Shown here: positions 23,605-35,400 of the stretch, piece after piece
Layout: every line of letters begins with the position of its first letter
How positions within the stretch are numbered: the first letter of the stretch is position 1
Source of the DNA: Nymphalis io
Taxonomy: Eukaryota; Arthropoda; Insecta; Lepidoptera; Nymphalidae
Reading direction: 5' to 3'
Assembly (NCBI RefSeq): GCF_905147045.1
Contig: NC_065904.1
Location: forward strand, 4,216,001 to 4,280,000
Length of the DNA: 64,000 nucleotides
Position numbers and translations under genes: made by a program
Notes under the pieces: generated by a model
What the model saw: the letters and a program-made list of their open reading frames with translations, nothing else
Told to the model about the DNA's origin: nothing
The model's database searches: none

Positions 23605-25007
23605 TCATGTTGTTGTAGGTGTCGGTGGAACATATGGTTTGAGTAAATACTCTGAAAATGCATTAACAGCAGCAGCTCCCCGTACTTCTCTGTCCAACAG
23701 CGGCAACTTAGTTACGTGAAAGTCTTCATACAAATCTGCTATTTGCTCTAAATATTTCTCCTGAACTTTGTGTCTTGCTGCACAGAGTTCGCATGGGGCT
23801 GATGTGTGCAACAACAATTGATTAACAATTATGTTATGTGTGTCTATTCCACACCTTGTTAGTTCTTGTACAAGTCTTTCAGTTTCATATAGGGAAAGAA
23901 ATTCAGCAATGCAAACACATACAAATGTTGTCTGGTTGGGATCTTTGAACTGTGTGTTTACTTGTGTTATAACAGATAACATCTCATCCATTTTGTTGCT
24001 GAACATATCCGAGTTAAATTCTGCCAGTCCAAAGAGTGTTGCTACTTGATTAATAAATGGCGCCACCTGCAAATTTAAGGCTCAATACATTATATCATTT
24101 ATTTGTAATAACACAGTTAATAAAAGGCTTCTTTACATACCTTTGATTTAAGGCGCATTAATTTACCAAGACCCTTCTCAACAACCTGAGGGAATGATAA
24201 CAAACGGAGAGTGTGTCCAGTGGGAGCTGTGTCAAAAACTACTGCACTAAAATTCATTCCTTTTACTAGCTTCATAACCTGAAATAGATTATATGAAAAT
24301 AAGAAAATATACAAACTGCTTCACTCGGGCTATTAATAAAAAATAATTATTTGTACATACTTCAGCATAGCTCATAGCCTCATCAATGCCAGGGAATGCA
24401 CCAACTATTTCCTGCATAACACCTTTACCAAGCCTCATAGCTTCTGTCTCCCCTTCAAAATATTCTTCTGGCAATTCTGTTAATCCCACATTGGGATCAA
24501 TTTCCATTGCAAATAAATTGTCAAACCCTTTGACTTTTGTAGGTACCTGTAAGTTACACTTTCATATTTAGAAATAATCAGAGTCTAATAAGAAATACAG
24601 AAGCACCAATCAGTCACGATAGAATTAAAAAAAAACACACATTCTTTTTCTCGTATGTATGCATTCTTTTTTTCATAACAACTTACTTTAGAAAATTTCT
24701 GATCGAACGCATCTGAAATATTATGAGCAGGATCTGTCGATATTATAAGTACCGATTCTCGTACTTTAGAGAGTTGAATAGCAAGGCTGCAGCTGAAATT
24801 TTTAATATTTGTTATCACATAATAATATCACAGTAAAGTGACAGCAGAATATTTATTATCAGTTTACCACAAGAATTTAGTTAATTACCTGCATGTAGTT
24901 TTGCCTACGCCGCCTTTTCCTCCAACAAAAATCCATCGCAGAGATTTCTGTTCTATTACGTTCCGTAATGAGGGTTCTAAAGGTTCGAAATCACTGTTTT
25001 CATCCAT
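23605..25007 (-). CDS. ASNA1: ATPase ASNA1/GET3 (tail-anchored protein targeting factor)
   Basis: Cytosolic homodimeric ATPase that receives tail-anchored membrane proteins and delivers them to the ER receptor. Minus-strand exons: 25007-24889, 24792-24687, 24546-24361, 24278-24141 and 24066-23605. Phases close exactly, giving 336 residues, a normal length for the family. Visible motifs are the deviant Walker A GGKGGVGKTT at 29-38, switch I DPAHNISDAF at about 62-71 with the catalytic Asp, DTAPTGHTLR in exon 4 (switch II), and CELC at 275-278, the Cys pair that holds the zinc of the dimer. The Met-rich client-binding region is in exons 3-5. The start is the only ATG before the P-loop that keeps the frame. 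Confidence 0.97.
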
Positions 25008-25796
25008 TGTGCCTAAAAAATATGTGAAAAATTGCTGAATAAGTAAACAGAATTTCAGAAACTAGAACACACGGAAATTGATGATTGATGTAAATTCGTA
25101 AAATAAAAAAGTGTCATTTAGAAATCACTCATGAGTGCAGACAGATAACATAGTCTATCATTTTTAGTCCATAGACTATTTATTGATGACTTAGTTGTTG
25201 CTGAATAAACTGTTTTTTCCCTCCACTGAGCTTCTTATTTGAATTTGTTCATTAAATAAAGTAAGCATAATTATAAAATCAATTTTAAGTTCCGGGCTAA
25301 GCATCACAGTATAAAGAAAGTAATAAAAAAAAATTATGAGTGAATGGATCATATAAGTACCCCACTCACCATCACTTGCCCACAGGGCAATGTAATTTGA
25401 TTTTGATAAAATGTATAGTTTAAGCGTTGTGATTATGTACTCTGTGTAATGTGTTTGTAGTTTCATCTGTCAAACTCCTGGTCCTGACTCCTGTCATAAC
25501 TCACAAATAAAAAGAACCCACTGACTGAAGTCTGAAGTACCTATACCGTACAGTGTGAATTTTATACAACAAAATAATAATAAATAAATTATGTTATATA
25601 TTACATATATTTTTTGTTATAAATATAATTTATATCACTTAAAAAACTAAAACATTTTCATAATTTACATAAGATAGTCACTTACATTTATGCTGTGATC
25701 TTTTATTCGTGCACTGAAAAATATACATAATTACTAAAAGTTAACATTTCAATTCAACCTTAGTATGAATGAAATGATTACATTCAAAAATATAAA
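25008..25796. promoter_or_regulatory. Divergent promoter region between ASNA1 and FKRP
   Basis: 789 bp between head-to-head ATGs. It contains TGTCAAACT and TGTCATAAC around 25469-25500, but no TATA box at a clear position. No coding exon was seen. Role inferred from gene orientation. Confidence 0.4.
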
Positions 25797-28700
25797 ATGT
25801 TGCATCGTTTGTTACGCGGCCGATTGACGTTTAGAGTATATATTATTTTTGCAATAATTGCGATCATCGTATGCGGCTATTTGATTCCTCAATATAAAAT
25901 CTATCCCATAGCTCCTGTAACATCGCCCAGCTTAGCCCATTCTCATTCAACACGACACTTGTCTAAGCTCGTTACTGTCATATTCCGCCAATTTGAAGAC
26001 TTTGAAAATGATATCGCGGAAAGTGTACAATCATTTGTCTCAGCATATCCAAACATACAGGTATTGGTGTTGTGTGAGAGAAGACAGTATCCACCTTTTC
26101 AGTTTTCTGCTACAAATATAACTCTGCGTAACGTCAAGATTATAACACTTGAGTTTAAGCTGGACACAACTCCAAGTGACCTCGACCCACTGTCTTACGT
26201 TTCTACGGACTATGTATTATTTGTCCCTGATGCCTCGCGAGTATCCCGGCGTGTGTTTCAATTGATGGCTGTTACTGCTACCACATATCCTACTCAGGCA
26301 ATAGCTGTTGGTGTAGGGAACACACGATTAGTTTGCCAACAACTAAAATGGGCATATATAGATTGGACTCTACATTACAGTAAAGATTCATCCAAAAGAC
26401 TTTGTGATGCTATTCAAGGACCACATGCTTTAATGATCAAGACTTCAATGCTACAAAATCTACCTAAGCCATTTGCATTACCTTTTCCAGAAGCCTTGTA
26501 TCTTCAAACTGCCATACGAAATATTAAGGTACATTAGTTTACTGAGTTACAATTTTACATACTAGATATTATATTAGAAATATATACTTATAATTAATAT
26601 TTCTAGGTACAAATATTGGACAGTAAATTTGCTACAGGACGGAGTGTTTTGAAAACAACAGCTTCTAAACAAAAAGCTTCCAAGAGGCAGAGAGATTATC
26701 GATTAGCATTATACAAGGAGCTTGGAGTGAAGGCTGTTATGAAAGAAGACGGCAGAGTTCAATGGTTTGGTTGTAAGAGGGAAAATCAGGTATATAAAAT
26801 TATACATTCATTTTGTCTACTTAATAATAATAAAATATTATTTTTGGACTAGGAATTGTAGCAATAACAAGACCTAAGCAACTTTTGACAAAGTTTAGTT
26901 ATGTCATAAATTTTGTGATTTACAGAATAATATGAGAGTACATGACGGTTGGCATATATTTATGAAAATTTAAAAATTAATTCTTTTCTTAATGGCTATT
27001 AGTAGAGCAGAGATGATCACACCAATATCATGTAGTAATTGGAAGACACAAAGTTGATTGGCACGGTCTACATTAATAAAATAATAATTTAAATATTTGC
27101 ATATATTGCTGTAGGTACTACAGTAATATAGATGTACTGTAAGACAATTGTAGTATTGTTTCTTAGCTATGAAAGTGATTATCCACTTAGTCTTAGTTAT
27201 ACACTTATGTTCATACACGTGAATAAATTTTAATATTGTAAGACACCTAAAAGTATGAAAACAGGATATTTTGAATTAGACTAAACTACATTTTGAAACA
27301 TTCTTCGATTAAGAAATTATAAATCACCTCATGTTCATACTTAATATGTAAAACCACACTGTGGCAGGAACAAAAATAACTAAAACATGGAAAACATTTC
27401 TATGGCCTATATATGTTTTTAAAGTCAATAGTTACGAACTATACAATAGCTATAAAATGGATCTACATTACCAAAGATTCCTATACATATACTACAGTCA
27501 CTTTAGCGTTAAAGATTGTCACATAGACTAATTCAGTCAATTGAGTTTGTGCATTAAAATTTGTCTTATCAAACTCATATGTTATCTTTTTCAGCGCTGT
27601 TTCCCACCTGTACAAAGAACCCCATCGTATGTGTTAGCAGGGCGCAACACACCACCATGCTGTTTGCGTAATATACGGCGAACAGTAATTCATGTACTTC
27701 GAGCCCTATTGCAAGCTGGGGCCAGATGCTGGTTAGAGACAACATCTTTGTTAGGGGCTGTTATGCAGTAAGTTATTGTTATTCATACTGTAGTATAGTT
27801 TCAGTATTACTATTTAAAAATAAATCTTATATATATTACTGCATCTTGTTTAGTTCTAATTCCTAAAATAGAAATGCTGCTTAAGAATATGATGTATGCA
27901 AGCAGTGTTATTTAAAAGTAGTTTTCGCCCGGGCCTCGTCCGCTTGTTTGTGGCGGGGGAGGTGAAGGTACCCTATGTCCTCTGTACTCCTGAGAATGTG
28001 TAAGCAAAATTTCATGATGATTTGTTAAGTTAATATGTGAAGCATAACAAACTAATAAACAAACAAAGTCATTTATAATATTGGTATGGTTTGTGTTATT
28101 GCTTGTTTCAATTCATTGTATTCACGAGATTAGCTAACGTTTTAAATAAATATTTTATGTACACTGATTGCCAGAAAAATGTTTTAATGTGTTTTATATT
28201 ATAACTTTACTTATATTTTTGCTTTCCAGTGGTGATTTACTTCCATGGGTTGAATATGCCGAGATTGGCATCCATGCAGCAGATCTCACCCGAGTTTCCT
28301 GGTTGCAACGAGGTGGTGCAGATAATGATGGCTTTGTATGGGAAAGAGCAACGAAAGGTCATTACTACAGGGTCGCTTATTCTGCAACTAATCGAGTTTA
28401 CGTTCTTATTCTGCCTTTTACCTCGAGAAATGGTACCATGTGGCCTGCTGATTGGGTTTTAGCTCATCAACGTGAATTTCCTGAGCGACATTTGCATCCA
28501 CTCGCTCAAGTAAGAAAAATAATTTAATAAAAAAGTAACAATATCATTTTAAATGAGAACCTTTAGGTAAATAAAATAATCTAGTCTATCGATACTAATT
28601 CTTAGAATGAATATTATTATTATTATTATTTTCGAAATGTGTAATACTGTTGGCCTTATTGGCCTCTACAGCGTCACCGGGCGGGATGGGCGAGTTGAAT

Positions 28701-29539
28701 TCAGCCGGATGTTGGGAGCCAAACAGGGCTCAAGAGAGACGGGCGTCCTAAGGGTGCCTCCTGTGAGGCCGGACCTCGGCTTAGGACTCCGTTGAAATCG
28801 GGAATGAATATTATATTGTAGTTTTCAAGCTTGTACAGTTCTACATTGTATATATAATCCTTGTTATAAATCTAGTACATACATCAATACATCCATTATT
28901 CAAACAAACTTAAGTAGTTTAGGTAAAACTATCAAGATAGGGATAGTTAACTAAAAATATATATATGTATACATCGGTGAAAGCATTCCAGGACTAGCAC
29001 TTCAGTAATAAAGCACACGAAGTGATCTTATCGGATATCTGATCGGCTCAAGCCGAGATGGCCTAGTGGTAAGAACGCGTGAATCTTAACCGATGATCGT
29101 GGGTTCAAACCCGGGCAAGCACCACTGAATTTTCATGTGCTTAATTTGTGTTTATAATTCATCTCGTGCTTAACGGTGAAGGAAAACATCGTGAGGAAAC
29201 CTGCATGTGTCTAATTTCATTGAAATTCTGCCACATGTGTATTCTACCAACCCGCATTGGAGCAGCGTGGTGGAATAAGCTCCAAACCTTCTCCTCAAAA
29301 GGGAGAGGAGGCCTTAGCCCAGCAGTGGGACATTAACAGGCTGTTACTGAAGTGATCTTATAATAATTAATCGCAAAATATGAGAAAAATCTTATACTTT
29401 TTTTATATTTCTGCAGATACAGTTTGTCGGTCGTCATTCACCAGCACCTAACGACGCCCGCGTCTTTTTGGACCTGAAACTTGGCCCTAATGCTGTTGAG
29501 AAATGCGTTCGGATTGGACCTAAACTTCTTTATCCTTAG
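25797..29539 (+). CDS. FKRP: Fukutin-related protein (FKRP-like)
   Basis: In vertebrates this Golgi type II protein transfers ribitol 5-phosphate from CDP-ribitol in the dystroglycan glycan. Exons: 25797-26528, 26607-26789, 27595-27767, 28230-28509 and 29417-29539. All are in phase, giving 496 residues (human 495). A short cytosolic tail and signal anchor lie at about residues 11-32. An amino-terminal stem domain follows, then the catalytic domain with WFGC, RCF and PPCCLR. The four zinc cysteines are C300, C307, C327 and C328, with human-like spacing. The expected acidic motif after PW (human W-D-Y-D-V-D-L-G-I) reads W-V-E-Y-A-E-I-G-I here, and the later H-V-D-L-W-P-F reads Y-V-L-I-L-P-F. 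The metal-binding Asp residues are thus not conserved. Ordinary codon use and intact frames argue for a functional gene, perhaps without transferase activity. Confidence 0.93.
27915..28085. mobile_element. Partial retroelement fragment in FKRP intron 3
   Basis: A CCCGGGCCTCGTCCGC start, AAGCAAAATTTCATGATGAT and ACAAACTAATAAACAAACAA at the end form a layout often seen in lepidopteran non-LTR 3' ends. The class is uncertain. Confidence 0.45.
28618..28801 (-). mobile_element. Short retroposon with 13-bp target-site duplication in FKRP intron 4
   Basis: A GC-rich segment of 184 bp is flanked by the direct repeat GAATGAATATTAT at 28605-28617 and 28802-28814. The left edge has an ATT/AAT run, so on the minus strand the element ends in an AAT tail. 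No tRNA head is visible. It may be a 5'-truncated LINE end. Confidence 0.65.
29032..29348 (+). mobile_element. Repeat family C: tRNA-derived SINE, full copy with target-site duplication
   Basis: The head AAGCCGAGATGGCCTAGTGG, B box GGGTTCAAACCCGGG, body, and end ACAGGCTGTTACTG are all present. The 13-bp direct repeat GAAGTGATCTTAT is at 29019-29031 and 29349-29361. It lies in FKRP intron 4, just before the last exon, in sense orientation. Confidence 0.9.
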
Positions 29540-30560
29540 ATAATTAAACTATTGATAGAATTAAAATTTATTCTCAGTTTAAATATTTGATTGAATCTTG
29601 AATTTGACTCAAATTGACAGCATAAGTTTTATAATATTTTAATCTATATTTAAGCTTTTTTAAAATATTTTAAACACAGGTTATATGGTATATCTGAAGT
29701 ACAAAAATTTTATCTGGGACAATATAGCTTAACTGTGTTGTATATAACAATGGAAGCTATTGTAATTTAACTAAATAATTAACGAATATGAGTGAAAATT
29801 GAGCAACTATTGGCTTTGCCATATATTTATATTTGTAAACCAATTGAGCCAAAAATAATACTAATAATAGTGTTTGCTTTTATTTTCTACTTTTAACCTC
29901 AGTTTTAAAAAAAATTAAGTTAAAAAATATATCAACATATATATAAAATAACATGAACCAAAACCAAATTATTATTTTTTGCATTTATTTTCTGTGTGAT
30001 TTATTTTACGAAAAAGGCTGTATCTTTAAACACGACACACATTATTTCATAGTATTAAAGATCTGTATTAGATCTCAATGATTACTTGTAAGTATATTAA
30101 TCTAAAATTTAATTGAACATTTATGTTTATATTTTCATAATGTTCAGAAAATAATGACATGATATAAATTAATTATGTGATTTAAATTTTAGTGTAATTT
30201 ATTAGGGAAATTGTCAAATAAAGCTTATGCAATAATTTTATTCAAGGTAAAATGTATTTTTGAAGATCTCGAACTCTAGTCAAATAATGTTAACTTCTTA
30301 ATGTTATGTAAGTACCATTTTAAATGGATTTGTTTTGTTTTTAGAGTTTATTCAATTTTTAGAATTAATATTTACAAGGATAAAACGATAATTTCATACA
30401 TATGTAGAAAATTTTTTTTTCACAATCATATCGTTTTTGCTTTTACCAGATTGTTTTATATTAATTCTAAAAGAGAAATCGTAGTCATTCTATATTAAAA
30501 ACAATATTAATAGGCTAGATATACAAATGCTATTTATTTTAAAGCTTTACTAGTAAATTA
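29540..30560 (+). other. FKRP 3' UTR / intergenic AT-rich DNA
   Basis: No coding exon, repeat or RNA gene seen in this AT-rich kilobase between the FKRP stop and the convergent polyadenylation region. Confidence 0.45.
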
Positions 30561-30611
30561 AATAAAGCACAAATCGAAATAAATTATTGTTTTATTTATA
30601 AATTATTTATT
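30561..30611. terminator. Convergent polyadenylation region of FKRP-like and DNAI1-like genes
   Basis: AATAAA occurs on the plus strand at 30561-30566 and 30578-30583, and on the minus strand (TTTATT on plus) at 30591-30596 and 30606-30611. The minus-strand signal lies 21 bases past the DNAI1-like stop. The FKRP 3' UTR would span from 29540 to here if it uses these plus-strand signals; earlier AATAAA words exist, for example near 30218. Confidence 0.45.
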
Positions 30612-30631
30612 AAGGTTAAAATAAAATTACA

Positions 30632-32415
30632 TTAATCGTCGTCGAATTTCTCGTCAACAACGCCAGTCTGGAATGGCGGGTCTCGTACTAAACTAAGTAG
30701 TTTGTCCAGTTTCATAATCTACAAAAAAAATATTATATAAAAAAAACATTTTAGTTATGTTATTTTCATTACAAAAAAGGTTTTAATATATTTTTAAACG
30801 AAGTAGAATAAATAGAAAAAAATCGTTACCTGTAAAGTTCGCTGGTCTATTCCTTGCGCTTTTTTAGGTGGCTTACACATAACTCGTAAGTTTGGCGATA
30901 ATTTAACTACATGGCAGGTGCCTCTAAAAAATAAAAAAATAATTACAGCAAATAATTATCGATGCCTCCAGAGAGATTTGAACTCTCGACCCCTGGTTTA
31001 CAAGACCAGTGCTCTAACCCCTGAGCTATGGAGGCGATGAGAATGAAATCGAAATAATGATAGATATTATTTTGGGGATTTCTTCATATATTTTAGATGT
31101 ACACCACAAAAACTTACTGTTTATGAAATACTTGTATAATGAAAAAAATAATTTAACACAGTTTGGATTAATAATCAATGTTAATATTCAAAAATATTGT
31201 CATACATTTTTACGTAATTAGTAATAATATAAAATGTGGAAGATGGTATGAATATTATTTCTCACACATCCTATCAAAACCAGGACAAATTATAATGATA
31301 ATACTTATATTATCATTTTTTACCCCTAACCTTAGTTAGGGGTAAAAAATTAAGACATGGCAGCCAGTTTGACTTAACTGTTGATAGTAGTAGATACAGA
31401 AAAATGATCTTAGAAGACTGTCCATGAATTTTAAAAATATTTCGATTGACAATCATAAATTGAAAAAAAAAGTACGGTTAGCAAAAAAAAAAAAACAGGT
31501 TTTTCACAAAACTTTTTTTAAGATATTAAAAAATGAAAATTCTATCATCTTATGAAAAGTACCTAATTTTCTGAAGGAAGAATAAGTATATAAGTAGTAG
31601 TCAAGAATTGTGGTCTCTATGCCGAAGAAATTTGCACCTTTTAGAAGTATAATATATTGTTTATATTTTATAATATAACATTTTTCGTTAGAAATGACAT
31701 TCTCGACTTTCTTATTTAAGAAGCAAAAGAATATAATTGTTATAATATATATTTATTTTATATACGAAATTAAGTGGAATAAATAAGATATACCGAGAAT
31801 TCCGTATTAAATTTGATTAAATTATGACTAAGGAAACCTAATTCTATATAATCGTAACTTGATTAAACGGCTTTCTGCTTTTTATTATTCCGTGAGGAAT
31901 AACCGTTCCATAAACGCTTCTTTTATAAGTTAGATAACCACACTTTGCTAATAATAATATAATAACTTACTTAGTGTCACCACAAACAACGACAGGCAGT
32001 TGACGATTAAAGTCTATCCTTGTAAGTTTCTTTGTTTTCTTTGAAACGATAGCTTGCATGCAAATGGGACGATACTTATTAACATTTAAGTCGTAAACGT
32101 AAACCTGAAAAAAATACTTTTAATCATATCCTGTCATTGTGTAATTTAATTTAAAAACATCTTTAATTACATTAGAATTATTTATATTGAAGACTTAAAT
32201 AAATACTTAAAATAAATATGTAAAATATTCAATTCAATATTTATTTTTAATGTTTAGTTATTTCTATTAGTATTAACGACTATAAATGTCGAGACACAAG
32301 GTCACACAACTTTAAATCCGGTCGATCGCTTCGATTTTGTTGACTTTTTTTTTAATTAATGACAATTTATAACGTTTTGTAGTGAAATAACAATGTAGTG
32401 AAATAAAAATAGTAT

Positions 32416-32457
<42 letters not shown>

Positions 32458-35400
32458 TTTACTTTACTCAAATATTTTACAAATAAACTTACATAGAATG
32501 TATAACAATCTGAAATTCAACTCGAAGCATATTGTTCCTATTAACGAACGAACAATTCGTACACGTTTGTATAAGAGGATTAGACTATCATTGGTAATAG
32601 CAATCAAAGCGGGAATAGATGGTCAGTTGAGCGGTAACAAGCGTATGGAATTCAATAGGGATTACTGTATCGACTGATCGTGCTTCGACAGCGGTGAGGG
32701 TTCAGAATCGAATTCAAATTGGCATTATGGCATGTGACTGTCCATGTTTTACGTATGTAACTACAACAAATTATAACGTTTTAGATTAAAATATTAATAT
32801 TTTATTAAGTAAAGATCGTATGAGATTTTTTAAATGACTAGATGTACCTACGTAAGTTATTTTTTTGATATTATTATTATGACAACGAAACTAATTAAGT
32901 CATGGAGGTCAGATACTTAAATACTTATTTTCATCGTTTGTAATGAAAGCAAGAATAAGCAGTTATAGCATAAAACAATTTATCGAATTACGATTCGTCG
33001 AACAATGTGTTGTTTTCGATAAATTTTCCTTAAATAAGTATAAACATCGACGGTTCTACCACAAAATATTAAACGTATAAAAAAAGCCTTCCAACCTTGC
33101 CATCGGCAGTACATGCTGCAAATACGGTGCTGGAGTAGGGCGCCCATTTCACATCGCCCACAGGAGAGCCAAGCTCGAACATAAACAGCGGTTCACTGCA
33201 CAATATAATATATTATGTAATAGTAATTTTGCAGACTCTATTATTTGATCTCCCAAGGATTTGAATTTTCTAAATATATACATACACTGTAGATGATGAT
33301 GACCAATGTTTTTCATAAATTTAGTTTTGCAAGTCAGCAATAGAAATAGTATTAAACATTTCTTACACCGTTCATGCGTTGCTAATTATCGCATTTAAGA
33401 TATTTAATCGTTTAAAGCTATAACTACCCTGATTCACTCACTATTAAAACCAGAACACGGCAATTTAAAGTATCTATTGCTGTTTGGCGGCAGAGTTTCA
33501 ATGTTGCATTTTGTAAAATTTGTGGTTTAAAATATTTATAATATTGAAAATTTGTCCAACCCCTTGGAACGTTACGACATTGACGTCTTAACTGATTACA
33601 GATTATAAGGTTAATAAACATACTCTCGCCCGTCTTCCCATATCTTGACCCGCCAATCACCAGAGCAGGACGCGTAGATGCTATTGTTGAAGTAGTTATA
33701 GTGGATTCTGTACACGGGCATGTGATGACCTTGCACTGAACGAACGTAATTGCGATTATACTTCAGTGAACACGTGTGGATCATTCCGTCTTCTGTTCCG
33801 ACCATGAAAATATCCGGTTTCTCTGGGTGGAAACAGATACAACTGCCACAACCTAGGTTTTTAAAATAAAACTTGATTAAATAATACGAATATTAGATAT
33901 TGAATGTAAAGTACAATATGGATCGACGACCTAAATTTTGTTTCTGAACCTTGAAATTAAATTTACTAATTTGATTAAATACTGAAAGGTCATTGATCGT
34001 CTATTGCGTCGTCAGCTTCATCGACCATTACATTTGAGATTAATGCATACTATTGACAGTTAGTAGAGTTCCATCAGGTCCAGGAATGGGAGGAACACTC
34101 GAATGCAGTGTGATGATGGTAGTGGCTTGCAACTCTCCCGGCATTACGGCCCACTGAACCACTCGTCCATCGCCAGAAATTGAAAAGAACGACGCTTCAC
34201 CGTCGATCAGGCGACCTCCCCAACGGATCTGATACGATTCAAATAATTTATAAGTATTCTAAAATAAATATTATTACATCTGTGATTTACTTTTGATTTA
34301 GAATTTTTTGTATTTATAACTATATATAGATTTAATAATTATTTATAATAATTTATCAATTTATCAATAATAATAAATAAATATTGTCATAAATATATGA
34401 ATTTATAATAAATGTTACATATGCAAGCTGATAATCATATTTAGCTAGTGACATTAATGGTATTTACCTCCCAAACAATGTTGCTGTGTTTATCTCTCAC
34501 GGAGTCCGATTTATATTGATAACTAGATTCCAATGTCAGTTGGGCGTTGTAAACGCATACGTTGCCATCGTAGCGTCCTATTACACAACCGTATTAACTT
34601 TTGCAAGTAAATAAAACATTTATGATTTTTTATTTTGTTACATTACTTACCGACACAAACAAGATAAGGAGTTTCCTTATAAACGTCGAGACATATAATT
34701 GGGGAATCTGTTACAACGGAATATTCTGGAAATGCTGGATTTTTTATACTGTAGAGACAGAGACATCCCTCTTTTTGTTGTTGTGTAAAATCCACTGTGG
34801 AAAAATTTGAGTGAGAATTTCATATATATTTATATAAAATAACCCGTTCTTTTTTCGTAAAATAATGGTCTATATAAAACGTTTATATCGCAATACATAT
34901 AACTCTATTCCGTTTCCGTTTGGTAATTTTTCAGACAGACATACTCGGCGACTTTGTTTTATAATATGTTATGATTAAATGTCTACAGACTTGTTAACTT
35001 TGCTGTATTTAATAGCAGCTTCTATGTTAATAGCAGATCGGAGACTGAAAGTTGGAAGTGTGTACACTTCCATACCTCGGAAATCACGTAAAGCCGTTAG
35101 CCCTGCGCCTGAACTCTTTCTGGTCGTGCCAGATTTCCGTCCCATCGGATTATGAGAGTTAGGGAATAGAGAGTGCACCTGTGTTTGTTTGCGCACACGA
35201 TTATGCACTATAATATATGTCCTGCGCAGTTGGCTATAATCTTTCTTAAGATTGGCCGCCGTGGCCAATACTGTGCGAAGATTAGGCTTGCATCCTACAG
35301 GCGTTGTGACGCTTTCAGCTTTATTATATTCATAAATTTTTAAAAACCACCTGTCTTTATTTGCATGGTATTATCATATTATATCGAAGTTGATAGAATA

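Noticed and set aside
32418..32454. AT run as a regulatory element
   Set aside because: A plain microsatellite.
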